This document shows, piece by piece, positions 32,467 to 41,945 of a stretch of DNA of 64,000 nucleotides (the first letter of the stretch is position 1; each line of letters starts with the position of its first letter). The DNA lies in assembly GCA_910585965.1 (NCBI GenBank), contig CAJUHH010000008.1:62001-126000 (forward strand), in the 5' to 3' direction. A model generated the notes under the pieces. The model had not been told where the DNA came from. It did no database searches and saw nothing but the letters and a program-made list of their open reading frames with translations. The position numbers and the translations under genes were made by a program. The stretch is from an uncultured Lachnospiraceae bacterium (lineage in GTDB: Bacteria; Bacillota; Clostridia; Lachnospirales; Lachnospiraceae).

Positions 32467-34245
32467 TCATTCATCCAGAGAAATATGCGTTTTGCTAAGT
32501 TCTTCCAGCGCTTTTTTTCCTGCAATTACCTTATTCAGAGCATCCACATCCGCTCCCATTCTCTCGGAATAGTATTCATAACTGTTTCTCTTTACCGTAT
32601 ATATAATATCATGCAGAGCCTTTTCCCTCTCCTTTTTCGTTTCCAGCTCTTCCAGCTTCGTATTAAAAAGCGCCGCTACTTCCCGTTGTTCCTCTTCGTC
32701 TTCAAAGAGGCTGACCAGCGCCGCCGGATTGAATTCCCCTTTCGAAAGCCCTTCGAACAGCCTGTCCGCTACCTTTCGGTACAATTCATCCGTAAAATCT
32801 TCCGCATTGACATATTTCGCTATTTCAGGATATATCCCCGGCTCATCCGTCACCCATGTAATCAACAGCCGCTGGGCTTTTTTCCGGTTTTCCTCCGGCG
32901 TGTTTTTCTTCTCCGCCCGCCCCGATTTCGGACGCACGATAGGGCTTGCCAGCCCGGTCTGCGCCGCATAAGAGGCTACCAGCTTTCGCAGATTTTCAAA
33001 ACCGATATGGTATTTTTCAGCCACTGCCTCCAAATAATTCTCCCGTTCCACCTCTTCCGAAAATCCGCAAAGTTTTCTGGCAATTTCCCGGTGGAACTTG
33101 GTCTTGGCCTCCGGATCCTTTAAATCATATTCCCGCTCCAGCATACGCAGTTCAAAGAAAAAGCTGTTTTCCGCCCCTTCTATCCTCTTCCGAAACTCTT
33201 CTGCCCCCCGGTTTTTCACGAATTCGTCCGGATCTTTATAGGGTTCCATATTAATAACCTTTCCGCTCAGCCCCGCTTCCTTCAATATGCCGATCGCCCG
33301 CAAAGCGGCGTTTGTCCCCGCCCCGTCGCTGTCGTAAGCGAGCAGGACCTCCTTCACATACCGTTTGGCCAGATTCGCCTGCCCTATGGTAAACGCCGTC
33401 CCAAGGGATGCCGCCGCCTGGGTAAATCCGGCCTGGTGCATCGCGATCACATCCATATAGCCTTCGCAGAGGATGAGGCTGCTTTGCCTCGATGTCCTTG
33501 CAAAATTCAATCCGTACAGATTACGACTTTTATCAAATATCATCGTTTCCGGGGAATTCAGGTATTTCGGCTTGCCGTCGCCCATCACCCGCCCGCCGAA
33601 ACCAATCACCCGGTGGTTGATATCCTGGATGGGAAACATAACCCGGTTCCAGAACTTATCATGAAACCCAAATTTTTCATCGAATGCCGCCACGCCCGCT
33701 TCCTGTATCAGCTCATCCCCATAGCCTTTGGAGCGGAGATACTGCACCAGATCATTGCTGGATACAGCGGCAAAGCCGAGGCCGAATTTTTTCATCGTTT
33801 CTTCGCTAAGCCCCCGTTCTGCCAGATAACGGTACCCCTTCTCTCCCCGTTCGGACCGAAGCTGGTAATAAAAATATCTGGCGGCTTCCTTATTGATCTC
33901 CAGCAGTCTTCCCTTGCGGCTCTCCTTCTTTTTCACCTCTTCGGAATACTCGATCTCCGGCAGATTCACCCCTGCCCTGTCCGCCAGAAGCTTCACCGCT
34001 TCCGGGAACGAATAATTCTCATATTCCATAATAAAAGTAAAAACATTTCCGCCAGCCCCGCAGCCAAAACAGTAATACATCTGCTTGCCGCCTGAGACCG
34101 AAAAAGAAGGCGATTTCTCATTATGAAACGGACAAAGCCCAAAATGATTTGCCCCTTTCTTCTGCAGCCTCACATAACCGGAAATCACATCCACAATATC
34201 ATTCTTCATCCGTACTTCTTCCACAATCTCATCCGGATAATACAT
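32467..34245 (-). CDS. dnaG: DNA primase
   Basis: A 592-residue primase making RNA primers at the fork. The N-terminal zinc ribbon is CPFHNEKSPSF and YYCFGCGAGGNV. The catalytic core and Toprim domain show FGFHDKFWNRVMFPIQD, LILCEGYMDVIAMHQAGF and LLAYDSDGAGTNAA. The C-terminal DnaB-interacting helices (about 450-592) are present. The start at 34245 (MYYPDEIVEEVR) matches the family. It heads the dnaG-rpoD-trmK-nif3 block; rpoD is 38 bp downstream. Confidence 0.97.
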   Translation of the reverse strand: MYYPDEIVEEVRMKNDIVDVISGYVRLQKKGANHFGLCPFHNEKSPSFSVSGGKQMYYCFGCGAGGNVFTFIMEYENYSFPEAVKLLADRAGVNLPEIEYSEEVKKKESRKGRLLEINKEAARYFYYQLRSERGEKGYRYLAERGLSEETMKKFGLGFAAVSSNDLVQYLRSKGYGDELIQEAGVAAFDEKFGFHDKFWNRVMFPIQDINHRVIGFGGRVMGDGKPKYLNSPETMIFDKSRNLYGLNFARTSRQSSLILCEGYMDVIAMHQAGFTQAAASLGTAFTIGQANLAKRYVKEVLLAYDSDGAGTNAALRAIGILKEAGLSGKVINMEPYKDPDEFVKNRGAEEFRKRIEGAENSFFFELRMLEREYDLKDPEAKTKFHREIARKLCGFSEEVERENYLEAVAEKYHIGFENLRKLVASYAAQTGLASPIVRPKSGRAEKKNTPEENRKKAQRLLITWVTDEPGIYPEIAKYVNAEDFTDELYRKVADRLFEGLSKGEFNPAALVSLFEDEEEQREVAALFNTKLEELETKKEREKALHDIIYTVKRNSYEYYSERMGADVDALNKVIAGKKALEELSKTHISLDE

Positions 34246-34283
34246 CCCATCCCCCTCTATCGTCTCCTATCGGCATAATCTTT

Positions 34284-34368
34284 GGAAGAAGCGCCCCTCG
34301 CTTCTTCCGGAAATAGCATAGCTATTCTTAGGCCGCGTCCCCTGCGGCCTTAGAATAACTCTATTTCC
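34284..34368. repeat. two adjacent hairpins after the dGTPase gene
   Basis: Hairpin one is a perfect 10-bp stem (ggaagaagcg/cgcttcttcc, 34284-34308). Hairpin two is a longer nested stem (34309-34368: ggaaatag...tattcttaggccgc with gcggccttagaata...ctatttcc). The pair lies just past the dgt stop. They may terminate dgt transcripts, though the T-run is weak. Confidence 0.55.
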
Positions 34369-35381
34369 TAGTAGTGCCAAGACTTCGGTATAAACAATTC
34401 CTCATATTTTGCAATAGCAAACCGATCCGACATCGCGCCGACATAATCGCACACGATGATCTCCGGCGCTTCCCCGTATCGATCCATTCTTTCCTTCAAA
34501 CGTTCCGGCAGCCTCCCAAAATGCCGGAAATAATATTCATAGAGGGATTTCATCAGCGTTTCCGCTTTCTCCTCTTCTTTTTTCGCCGCCTTGTTCTGGT
34601 ATACCCGCTCGAACATAAAGCCCCTCAGCTTCCGCATCGCCTCTTCCACAGCGGGCGACATGCAGATCTCGTTCTTCTCATAGCTGTACGTCACCAGATC
34701 ATGGATGAAATGATCGAGCCTTTCCCCTGTGGTAAAGCCGATCACTTCCCCGATCTCCCTTGGCACATCGGATTCCTGCAGGATCCCTCCCCGTATCGCA
34801 TCATCCATATCGTGATGGATATAAGCGATCTTATCCGAATAGCGTACGATCTTTCCCTCCAGCGTGTAAGGCATTCCCTTTGTCTGGTGATTCCGTATTC
34901 CGTCCCTGGCTTCCTGGGTCAGATTCAGCCCCTGTCCGTCTTTTTCCAACACATCCACCGTCCGCACGCTTTGTTCGCTATGGCAGAAGCCGTAAGGGCA
35001 TACTTCGTTCAAAGCCCTCTCCCCGGCATGTCCGAACGGCGTATGGCCCAGGTCGTGTCCGAGAGCAATCGCCTCCACCAAATCCTCGTTCAGCCTGAGC
35101 GCTTTCGCGATCGTCCTGGCATTCTGGGAAACTTCCAAGGTATGCGTCAGCCTCGTCCGATAATGGTCGCCCTCCGGAGTCAGGAAGACCTGCGTTTTAT
35201 CCTTCAGCCTGCGGAATGACTTGCTATGTAGTATCCGATCCCGATCCCTCTGATAAACCGGACGGATATCGCATTGTTCCTCTTCCCTTAACCGTCCTTT
35301 GGAATCCATGCTCAAAGAAGCGTACGGGCTTAAATACTCCTTCTCCCATTGCTCCAGCTTTTCACGAATCAACATTCCCAA
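34368..35381 (-). CDS. dgt: deoxyguanosine triphosphate triphosphohydrolase-like HD protein
   Basis: A 337-residue HD-domain dNTPase. It carries RTRLTHTLEVSQNARTIA and IALGHDLGHTPFGHAGE (the HD metal pair), then YSDKIAYIHHDMDDA with the last Asp ligand. It hydrolyses dNTPs to nucleosides and triphosphate and contributes to nucleotide balance. AAGGAGG lies 7 nt before a TTG (35381) and 13 nt before an ATG (35375); I use the TTG. It lies upstream of dnaG on the same strand with a 122-bp gap that contains the two hairpins. Confidence 0.92.
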   Translation of the reverse strand: MGMLIREKLEQWEKEYLSPYASLSMDSKGRLREEEQCDIRPVYQRDRDRILHSKSFRRLKDKTQVFLTPEGDHYRTRLTHTLEVSQNARTIAKALRLNEDLVEAIALGHDLGHTPFGHAGERALNEVCPYGFCHSEQSVRTVDVLEKDGQGLNLTQEARDGIRNHQTKGMPYTLEGKIVRYSDKIAYIHHDMDDAIRGGILQESDVPREIGEVIGFTTGERLDHFIHDLVTYSYEKNEICMSPAVEEAMRKLRGFMFERVYQNKAAKKEEEKAETLMKSLYEYYFRHFGRLPERLKERMDRYGEAPEIIVCDYVGAMSDRFAIAKYEELFIPKSWHY

Positions 35382-35460
35382 AGCAGAACCTCCTTCCTTA
35401 CAATTACAATATTCGGCGTTCCATCGGAAAATCCTTTTTTTATTTCAAAATTATTCATTT

Positions 35461-36357
35461 TCAGCGGCATATAGTATAGATAAATTCCGCGTTTTTATCC
35501 ATCGCCTCATAGGCCGTTTTAAACGGAGACATCTGGAATACATGCCACATGCCCTCAAAAATGTCCATCCTCACAGGTACGTTTGCCTTGATCATCTTTT
35601 TATGAAGCATGACGGAATCCTCCAAAAGCACTTCGTTGCTCCCCACCTGGATATAAGTGGAGGGGAAATCGATAAAATCACCAAAAATAGGGGAAATCAA
35701 AGGATTCTCCAGCTCCTGCCCCTCCGCATAATTATGAACCATCTCCCCGATATATTCCGCATCCAATACCGGATCCACTTCCTTCTTCGTCTGGTAAGAC
35801 TTCCCGGACGCGGTCAGATCCGTCCATGGCGACATCAGCACCAGCCCCCTGGGCAGCAGTCTGTTCTCGCTCTTCAGTTTATGCACCAGCGCCAGGGCCA
35901 GATTCCCTCCTGCCGAATCTCCAGCCACCATGACATCCCTCGCCCCATAGCCAAGCAGCATCAGGTAATTCCATGCTTTCATCGCATCCTCCAGCGCGGC
36001 CGGATAGGGGTGCTCCGGCGCAAGCCGGTAATCAAAGCAGAGAACATCCATGGAAGTGGACATCGCCAGTTTTGTCGTCAGCGTCCTCGCATATAAACTG
36101 CTTCCTGTGGAGTACCCGCCCCCATGGCAGTAGAGGATCACATATTTTTTCATATGCGCCCTGTTGACCGAGATCCATTCCGCATAAATGTCTTCAATCA
36201 CCATTTCACGGACCAGCATATCCCGGCTGTTTCCAAGCAGGGCTCCGAAATGGTCCTGCGACTGCCTGTGCTTTTCAATATCCGTATTTTCCACTACACT
36301 GTGTACCTTTTTTATCAGATTCATCAGATTCATATTTCTTTTTTCTGTCATCGCCAT
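35461..36357 (-). CDS. alpha/beta hydrolase, hormone-sensitive-lipase-like esterase
   Basis: A 298-residue esterase. The oxyanion motif HGGGYSTGSSLYA and nucleophile elbow VAGDSAGGNLAL (GDSAGG) are typical of the HSL/BD-FAE family. The catalytic acid is probably in PVRMDIFEGM and the His in MWHVFQ. It is divergently transcribed from an HHxxxDG acyltransferase with about 120 bp between the starts. This esterase/acyltransferase/zinc-ribbon membrane protein set looks like a co-inherited group. Substrate unknown, presumably a short- to medium-chain ester. Confidence 0.88.
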   Translation of the reverse strand: MAMTEKRNMNLMNLIKKVHSVVENTDIEKHRQSQDHFGALLGNSRDMLVREMVIEDIYAEWISVNRAHMKKYVILYCHGGGYSTGSSLYARTLTTKLAMSTSMDVLCFDYRLAPEHPYPAALEDAMKAWNYLMLLGYGARDVMVAGDSAGGNLALALVHKLKSENRLLPRGLVLMSPWTDLTASGKSYQTKKEVDPVLDAEYIGEMVHNYAEGQELENPLISPIFGDFIDFPSTYIQVGSNEVLLEDSVMLHKKMIKANVPVRMDIFEGMWHVFQMSPFKTAYEAMDKNAEFIYTICR

Positions 36358-36419
36358 AAGAATAACCCTTTCTTTATCCGTTATTTTTTTAATTTTACCA
36401 CATAATCCGCAAACTGTGG

Positions 36420-36458
36420 TATACTCTAAAATAAAAAGAGCCGGATATACGGCCGGCT
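36420..36458 (+). promoter_or_regulatory. extended -10 promoter and leader hairpin of the acyltransferase gene
   Basis: TGG-TATACT (TATACT at 36420-36425) forms an extended -10. A short perfect stem (agccgg/ccggct, 36439-36458) with a T run follows, ending 20 bp before the start codon. It could act as an early terminator or simply shape the leader. Confidence 0.4.
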
Positions 36459-36479
36459 TTTCAAAAAAGAGGATTTTCT

Positions 36480-37766
36480 ATGGCGATCAGCAAAAAAAGC
36501 AATAAAAAAATATGGTATAAACTGGACTTGTCAGCCATCGTTTATCCCACCCTGCAGCGCAAGGACTTTTCCTCCGTCTATCGGCTTTCCGTTGTTCTGA
36601 AGGAAACCATAGACCCGGATATCCTTCAAAAGGCAGTAGACATCGCCCTGCGGCGTTTCCCCACCTATAAGGTAGCCATCCGCAAGGGGCTTTTCTGGCG
36701 CTATCTGGAAAGCAACGAAAGGCCCGGCCCCTTTGTCCAGCCGGATATTAAAAACCCTTGTATGCCCATGCCTTTCAAGGCGAATAACCGTTATCTCATC
36801 CGCATTTATTACCACGAATGCCGGATCGCGTTAGAAGCGCACCACAGCCTGGGCGACGGTTCCGGCGGCATGTATGTATTGCAGACGATTACTGCCGTAT
36901 ACCTGAGGCTGTTAGGCCATTCCATTTCCACCGGCGGCTTTGTGCTTGACGTGGACAGCCCTCCCGACCCGGAGGAACTGGAGGATGCGTATATGCGCTA
37001 TGCCAACGCCCAGGTTCGCCCTCCCCGGCCCGGCGAAAAAGCCTATCGGGTCAGAGGCACAAAAGAACCTTTTTATACCCTGAATATTATTGACGGCATC
37101 ATGTCCGTCAAACAGGTCATGGGCGTAGCTGCAAAATATAATGCGACCATCACGGAATACCTGAATTCCGTTCTGCTTTATGCGCTCCTGCAAAAGCAAT
37201 CCCACGACTGGCATCCGAAGCTGCGTCCCGTGAAAATAGCGATGCCTGTCAACTTAAGGCGTTTTTTCCCTTCCAAAACCTTGCGTAATTTTATTACCAT
37301 GGTATATCCTTCCATTGATCCGAGGCTTGGGGAATATACCTTTGATGAAATCGTCATCCATGTACGGAATTATATGCGTTATTATATTAATGAAAAATTC
37401 CTCCGGGGCGATATTACTACCAACGCCTCCACCCAGAGAAATCCTTTGATACGCGTCGTTCCGCTTTTTATCAAGGATTACACGGTCCGCCTTTTCTATA
37501 CGAAAGTGCAGGATCGGAACTCCTCTGCCGGATTGACGAATATGGGAGCCTTAAAAACGCCGGAAGACATGAAGCCTTACATCGAACGATTCGACATCTA
37601 TATGGGACAGCCTTTTTCCTCAAGAACCAACTGCGCCATTGTCAGCTTTGACGATACCCTTACCATTAATTTTGCCAGCAGCATCATAGAAGCAGACGTG
37701 GAACGGTATTTCTTCCGCAAGCTGGTGCAGGACGGCATCCATGTAAAAATAGAAAGCAACCGCTAG
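36480..37766 (+). CDS. condensation-fold acyltransferase (alcohol acetyltransferase-like)
   Basis: A 428-residue protein of the CoA-dependent acyltransferase/condensation superfamily. The catalytic motif is AHHSLGDGSGG (His121-His122 to Asp126-Gly127), and a second-half structural motif is seen at VKIAMPVNLRRFFPSKTLRNF. It is related to alcohol acetyltransferases and the PapA/WS-type enzymes that join an acyl-CoA to an alcohol or lipid. It has no carrier-protein domain. A zinc-ribbon membrane protein follows 17 bp downstream, and an esterase lies divergently upstream. I infer ester or lipid-conjugate metabolism. Confidence 0.75.
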   Translation: MAISKKSNKKIWYKLDLSAIVYPTLQRKDFSSVYRLSVVLKETIDPDILQKAVDIALRRFPTYKVAIRKGLFWRYLESNERPGPFVQPDIKNPCMPMPFKANNRYLIRIYYHECRIALEAHHSLGDGSGGMYVLQTITAVYLRLLGHSISTGGFVLDVDSPPDPEELEDAYMRYANAQVRPPRPGEKAYRVRGTKEPFYTLNIIDGIMSVKQVMGVAAKYNATITEYLNSVLLYALLQKQSHDWHPKLRPVKIAMPVNLRRFFPSKTLRNFITMVYPSIDPRLGEYTFDEIVIHVRNYMRYYINEKFLRGDITTNASTQRNPLIRVVPLFIKDYTVRLFYTKVQDRNSSAGLTNMGALKTPEDMKPYIERFDIYMGQPFSSRTNCAIVSFDDTLTINFASSIIEADVERYFFRKLVQDGIHVKIESNR

Positions 37767-37783
37767 AAAGGAACGTGAATCAA

Positions 37784-38479
37784 ATGTCATATTGTGTAAA
37801 CTGCGGGGTTGAACTGGATTCTTCCCTGCCATCCTGTCCCCTCTGTAATACCCCGGTCATCCATCCCGGCCAGCTGCGGCAGGCTTCCCCCTATCCTCTG
37901 GAAAGAGGACAGGTTGAAACAGTAAAAAGAAAAGATCTTGGCATTCTTTTAACGATCGTGCTGTCAGCGACTTCCATCGGCTGTGCGCTCCTGAACTTAT
38001 TTGTTTTCAACAACAGCTTGTGGTCACTGCTCATTATCGGCATCTGCATCATCCTGTTTGTGCTGTCGATCCCTGCCGTGATCTATACGAAGCAGCCCAT
38101 TTATCTGTCGCTCCTTCTGGACGGCGTCGCCATCGGCGCCTATCTGTATATGATCACTTATCTGACTGCGTCAGACCGGTGGTTCTGGCAGCTCGCCGTG
38201 CCGATTGTAGCACTGGCGACTCTGCTGGCGGAGATACTCGCTCTCTGCATTCGGAAACTGCCCGTTTCCATCATCGCTACAGCCCTTTACATTTTTGCGG
38301 AAGCGGCCATCCTCTGCATCGGTATCGAGCTGTTTATCGACCGCTACCTCGGCAAACCTCTTTCCCCGTCCTGGTCTGCCATCGTCCTTACCGTCTGCGG
38401 GATCATCGTCATCGCGCTCATTACCCTGCTTTCCAAAAGGAGGCTCCGGGATGCGGTGCGGCGCAGGCTGCATTTTTAG
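37784..38479 (+). CDS. zinc-ribbon membrane protein (DUF6320-like)
   Basis: A 231-residue protein. The N terminus is a zinc ribbon (YCVNCGVELDSSLPSCPLCN, two CxxC pairs), followed by six predicted membrane helices between residues 50 and 220. The ATG at 37784 has AAGGA 9-10 nt upstream; a GTG at 37775 is too close to the site. I recall this arrangement as DUF6320, found next to acyltransferase genes in gut Firmicutes, but the name needs a profile search. It is co-transcribed with the acyltransferase. Confidence 0.65.
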   Translation: MSYCVNCGVELDSSLPSCPLCNTPVIHPGQLRQASPYPLERGQVETVKRKDLGILLTIVLSATSIGCALLNLFVFNNSLWSLLIIGICIILFVLSIPAVIYTKQPIYLSLLLDGVAIGAYLYMITYLTASDRWFWQLAVPIVALATLLAEILALCIRKLPVSIIATALYIFAEAAILCIGIELFIDRYLGKPLSPSWSAIVLTVCGIIVIALITLLSKRRLRDAVRRRLHF

Positions 38480-38544
38480 AACGGATAGGAATTCAAAAAG
38501 ACGATACAGCCCTCGCAATTCGGACTATACCGCCTAATCTAAAA

Positions 38545-39207
38545 TCACTTTTGATGCTTCCGCTCCGCATCTTCAATGCTGTTGTATCCATAAAACTTCG
38601 TTTCGTTTTCGATAATCTGTTTTTCCAGATTGATGCCGTTCCCATAGGCTTCTTTTACCTGTTTCAAAATCAGCTCCACCGTTCGGTCCGAATAAGTCAG
38701 CAGTTCTCCGCGCAGATAACTTTCCGTAGACGATCCGTTGCCCGGCGAATCCTCCTCCGTCGTCATGACCCTTCCCTGCGCCCGCAGATTCGGATAATGC
38801 TCCGCCATATATTTGTCCCATTCCATATGGATCGTAACGATTTCTTCCGTCATCCGTTTCTTTTCCTGGCTCACCTCAGGCAAATGGCCTTTTACCCGCT
38901 CAAATTCCTCCGGGTATGTCACCTCCATCATTCTTGCATATTTCTCGAACAGAAGGTTTCTTCCTTCCGCATATGCCCTGCGGATATCCTCCACATAGCT
39001 TTCCAGGATCTCGTCTTCATATACCATCCATTGGCTCATCCGCATGCGGAAAAAGGTATCCGGGTCTTCCTGGCAGGAAGCCCTGCCTCCCGTATTATAC
39101 ACATGCTGGAACATATCCCATTCCGCTTGTACGATATCAAATATCATCTGCTCTTTCTCTGTTATTTCTGCCATCCCGACACCATGCCTTTCTATTATTT
39201 TTCTCAT
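38545..39207 (-). CDS. DUF4125-like protein
   Basis: A 220-residue soluble protein. The core [37 protein letters not shown], the Trp/Met-rich [13 protein letters not shown] and the C-terminal [23 protein letters not shown] are what I associate with DUF4125; function unknown. The first ATG overlaps the upstream stop by 4 bp (ATGA), while an ATG 33 bp further (39174) begins the conserved part. It is translationally coupled to the next uncharacterised gene. Confidence 0.6.
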   Translation of the reverse strand: MRKIIERHGVGMAEITEKEQMIFDIVQAEWDMFQHVYNTGGRASCQEDPDTFFRMRMSQWMVYEDEILESYVEDIRRAYAEGRNLLFEKYARMMEVTYPEEFERVKGHLPEVSQEKKRMTEEIVTIHMEWDKYMAEHYPNLRAQGRVMTTEEDSPGNGSSTESYLRGELLTYSDRTVELILKQVKEAYGNGINLEKQIIENETKFYGYNSIEDAERKHQK

Positions 39208-40028
39208 ATGGAAACATCTATGCTCCCGCCCGCCGCCTCTGCGGGTGTCTCAGGCATAGAGGCCGCCATTTCCACTCCTGCAATTTCCAAAGATACGCCG
39301 CTGTTATGATTGCTGCCGCTGTTATTGCCGCCTCCGATCCCGGAAGCGCCTTCCCGCCTTTCCTTCTCCAGCTGATGGAACAAAGCTTTCAGATATTTCA
39401 TATCCGCTTCCATGATCTCTTTCAGCTCCTTCGACCTGTGCTTTTTCTTCAAAAGCTTCAAATCCTCAGGATCCATGTCTTCCTGAAGCCCTGTCGCCGC
39501 TTCTTCCAGCTCGCCCATCTGCTCCATCCGTTCGATCTCTTCCAGCGTTGCCTCCAGCTCTTCCATAAGCCTCTCGATCTCTTCGCTGTCCAGTTCCGCC
39601 CCTTCCGTATTTTCCATTTCCGGCTTTTGAGTCTTTGCCTCCTCGGCTTCCTCTTCCATTTCCGCTTCGCAGGGTCCCCCCTTCTTTAACCGCTCTTCCT
39701 CCTGCAAATGCTTCATTCTTTTTTTCGCAACCACGGCGATCTGCTCCGCATGAGCAATCGCTCTTTCTACTTCCCTTTCATTATAATTACCGCTGCGCAG
39801 TTGCCGATAAAGAGTACCTACCTTCTGGAAAGCCCTTACCATTACCACCCGCGCGCCCACGGACGTAACGGCTCTCATCAACTGGCCCGATATCTCCCTG
39901 TAATTATAATTCAGTTTCTTCTTTTTATTTTTTCCCCCTGCCCTGGTCGTCCTCGCCACTGCAGTTCCATCTGCTTTCCTTATGGCGGTTGAAGGATCCC
40001 TCGGACTGCTGACTCCTGTAATACCCAT
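39204..40028 (-). CDS. uncharacterised coiled-coil protein
   Basis: A 274-residue cytoplasmic protein without signal peptide. It has a basic N-terminal third ([20 protein letters not shown], then [28 protein letters not shown]). A strongly acidic helical middle (about 120-200, many E, M and L, probably coiled coil) follows, then a Gly/Ser/Asn linker and a short C-terminal tail. The name-giving family is not recognised with certainty; similar proteins occur beside DUF4125 genes in Lachnospiraceae. A 28-bp AT-rich dyad (tatactta...taagtata, 40081-40108) lies in its upstream region. Confidence 0.6.
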   Translation of the reverse strand: MGITGVSSPRDPSTAIRKADGTAVARTTRAGGKNKKKKLNYNYREISGQLMRAVTSVGARVVMVRAFQKVGTLYRQLRSGNYNEREVERAIAHAEQIAVVAKKRMKHLQEEERLKKGGPCEAEMEEEAEEAKTQKPEMENTEGAELDSEEIERLMEELEATLEEIERMEQMGELEEAATGLQEDMDPEDLKLLKKKHRSKELKEIMEADMKYLKALFHQLEKERREGASGIGGGNNSGSNHNSGVSLEIAGVEMAASMPETPAEAAGGSIDVSI

Positions 40029-40199
40029 ACCATCATCCTCCCTGATTCCTGTATGTCTCTGCCTGTTCCTTCGAATTTCCTATACTTATATATTATTTAT
40101 TAAGTATAATATATTATATCGGTACTTTTCCCCCAAAAGTGAATAGCAGTCACAGGAATAAGCATTCCCATCAGCAGCAAAATCCTACCTTATCTTTTC

Positions 40200-41717
40200 T
40201 TATTTTCCCCCGACCTGAAATACATAATCCGTATGGTATGTCCTTACAAACAGCTTGTCATCTTTGTAAATAATATAATCAGCCATAGAAGCCAGCGGCA
40301 TCTGCCCGATCCTTTTTCCTGTCTTCCGATCTATCTGGTAGAGATAATCATCCTCTGCCGTGAAACCATAGCCGCACAGGATCACGTCTCCCACTATTTC
40401 AAAATTCAATGAATTACAAGTCAACGGTTCTGTTTTCCACAACACATGGTAGTCTTCCAGGCTGATGGCGGTAATATACGCCGTGTGGGGCGAACTTTCG
40501 GCATATGTATAATGGAAAGTAGACACGTATAAAATACCTTCGCGCACTGCCGCACTATGTATCTCCTGATCGATAAACTCTTTTTCCTCCGGCAGAAAAT
40601 CACCCGCATACTGGTAATCTGAGAAATCCAGCGTCGCCTCCGCCTCCCCGTTCCTTATAATATCCACTGTCATACGATCCCTGTTTATCTGGCAAAAATA
40701 GCCTTCATCGTTCAAATCAGGCAATTCCAGCCCGTTTTCCGCAAACCATTGTTCCTGGTCCGTAATCTCATTTTTCGCTTCCTCCAGAACAGTAAGCTCC
40801 AAAGGCTCCGTTCCGGCTTCTACCGGAGTTTCCATATAATAATCCCAGGAAGGATTTTCCACATGCACCGCCTCTGGCATGTCCATATCCCGGCTTTCTT
40901 CTATTGCCTCATCCTGGTAAATTTCCAAAACCCCGTAATATTGATTGACCGTCCCGCCGTCCTGCACATACTTCCCCACATCCTCCGGGCCGTATCTGAG
41001 AAGAAAATAATCCATATCGTGAAGAATATAATAAATATTTTGAATATACTGCACATCATGGGTTTCCTTGGCCAGTTTCATATTTTCAATCAGATTGTCA
41101 AAATCCCCCTTTAACAGTACATTCCCTAAGCTGTCCCTCATTTCCTCCATCAAAACAATAAAATTATCTCCGTCAAACCGATTATAATTCATAACCGGAG
41201 TTCCATGTGTTTCTTCAAACTCTCTTCTGTCCGTTTCCTCCGTCCCTTCATACTCCATGCCGGCCTCCACAGCCCAGCCGATCTGGATCTCCCCCTTTTC
41301 ATCAATATAATTCCAATACAGATCCTCAGGATCGGACAAACGCCCAAATAAATCATTGAAAAGATAGGCCTCTTCCATCTGCAAATTCGCCACTTTTACA
41401 TTCTCTTTTAAACGCTCCGCCGCTTCTTCCGTCATCCCTTCCAAAGCCGCCGCCCTCATCGCCAAAACCTCTTCTTTTCCCGGACTTTCCTTCTCTGCCA
41501 GGCTTTTCTCTCCTTGCTCCAAAGCCTGTCCGATGCCGCCTTCCTCCGCGTTCGAAGATACGTCCTCGTCCAGTTTCCCAATCTCCACTGCCGGCGCCTT
41601 CCCCGATTCCGTCTCATCTTTCCCGGTTCCTGCCGTTCTCCCCCTTCCTGCTGCAAACCCGATCCCGGCCGCCAAAACTATCATCAAACATCCTGCCGCT
41701 ATCATATATCGTTTCAT
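40200..41717 (-). CDS. uncharacterised exported or membrane-anchored protein with propeller-like C terminus
   Basis: A 505-residue protein with an N-terminal hydrophobic helix (about 4-24, IAAGCLMIVLAAGIGFAAG) that is either an anchor or an uncleaved signal. An acidic linker, a helical middle (about 85-270) and a C-terminal beta-rich part follow. The C-terminal repeats (GILYVSTFHYTYAESS, ISLEDYHVLWKTEPL, YLYQIDRKTGKRIGQMP, DKLFVRTYHTDYVFQ) resemble PQQ-type propeller blades. No enzyme motif is visible. It is probably a surface protein of unknown role. Confidence 0.6.
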   Translation of the reverse strand: MKRYMIAAGCLMIVLAAGIGFAAGRGRTAGTGKDETESGKAPAVEIGKLDEDVSSNAEEGGIGQALEQGEKSLAEKESPGKEEVLAMRAAALEGMTEEAAERLKENVKVANLQMEEAYLFNDLFGRLSDPEDLYWNYIDEKGEIQIGWAVEAGMEYEGTEETDRREFEETHGTPVMNYNRFDGDNFIVLMEEMRDSLGNVLLKGDFDNLIENMKLAKETHDVQYIQNIYYILHDMDYFLLRYGPEDVGKYVQDGGTVNQYYGVLEIYQDEAIEESRDMDMPEAVHVENPSWDYYMETPVEAGTEPLELTVLEEAKNEITDQEQWFAENGLELPDLNDEGYFCQINRDRMTVDIIRNGEAEATLDFSDYQYAGDFLPEEKEFIDQEIHSAAVREGILYVSTFHYTYAESSPHTAYITAISLEDYHVLWKTEPLTCNSLNFEIVGDVILCGYGFTAEDDYLYQIDRKTGKRIGQMPLASMADYIIYKDDKLFVRTYHTDYVFQVGGK

Positions 41718-41834
41718 GTACCGTTTTCTCCTCTGTTTCTAACGTAAGGCTTCTCCTTGCTCCTCATCTCTGACGCTTTTATGTAATTATACAGAATAAC
41801 ACTTTTGTTTACAAGGGGGAGGAAATCCGTTTTC

Positions 41835-41924
41835 ACGCAGCACGGCGCACCAAAAAACAGGATGGCGGCAGCGGCTTAGGAAGGCTCCTGGCACCATCCT
41901 GCTTTTTGGTGCGCCGTGCTGCGT
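41835..41924. repeat. 90-bp hairpin with 30-bp arms
   Basis: Arms acgcagcacggcgcaccaaa...aggatgg and its inverse (41894-41924) match over about 30 bp with one or two changes and are separated by a 28-nt loop. It lies between asnB and the next gene. Neither side has a T-run directly after the stem, so it is not an ordinary intrinsic terminator. It is probably a palindromic repeat unit. Confidence 0.6.
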
Positions 41925-41945
41925 AAAAAATGAATCTTCTCCTAT

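Noticed and set aside
38020..39309. Plus-strand open frame of 429 codons across the zinc-ribbon gene and the DUF4125-like gene
   Set aside because: It runs in another frame through one recognised gene and antisense to the next; composition is not protein-like.
40081..40108. AT-rich dyad tatactta...taagtata as a regulator site
   Set aside because: It is a plain AT palindrome upstream of an unknown gene, with no second copy in the window to support an operator.
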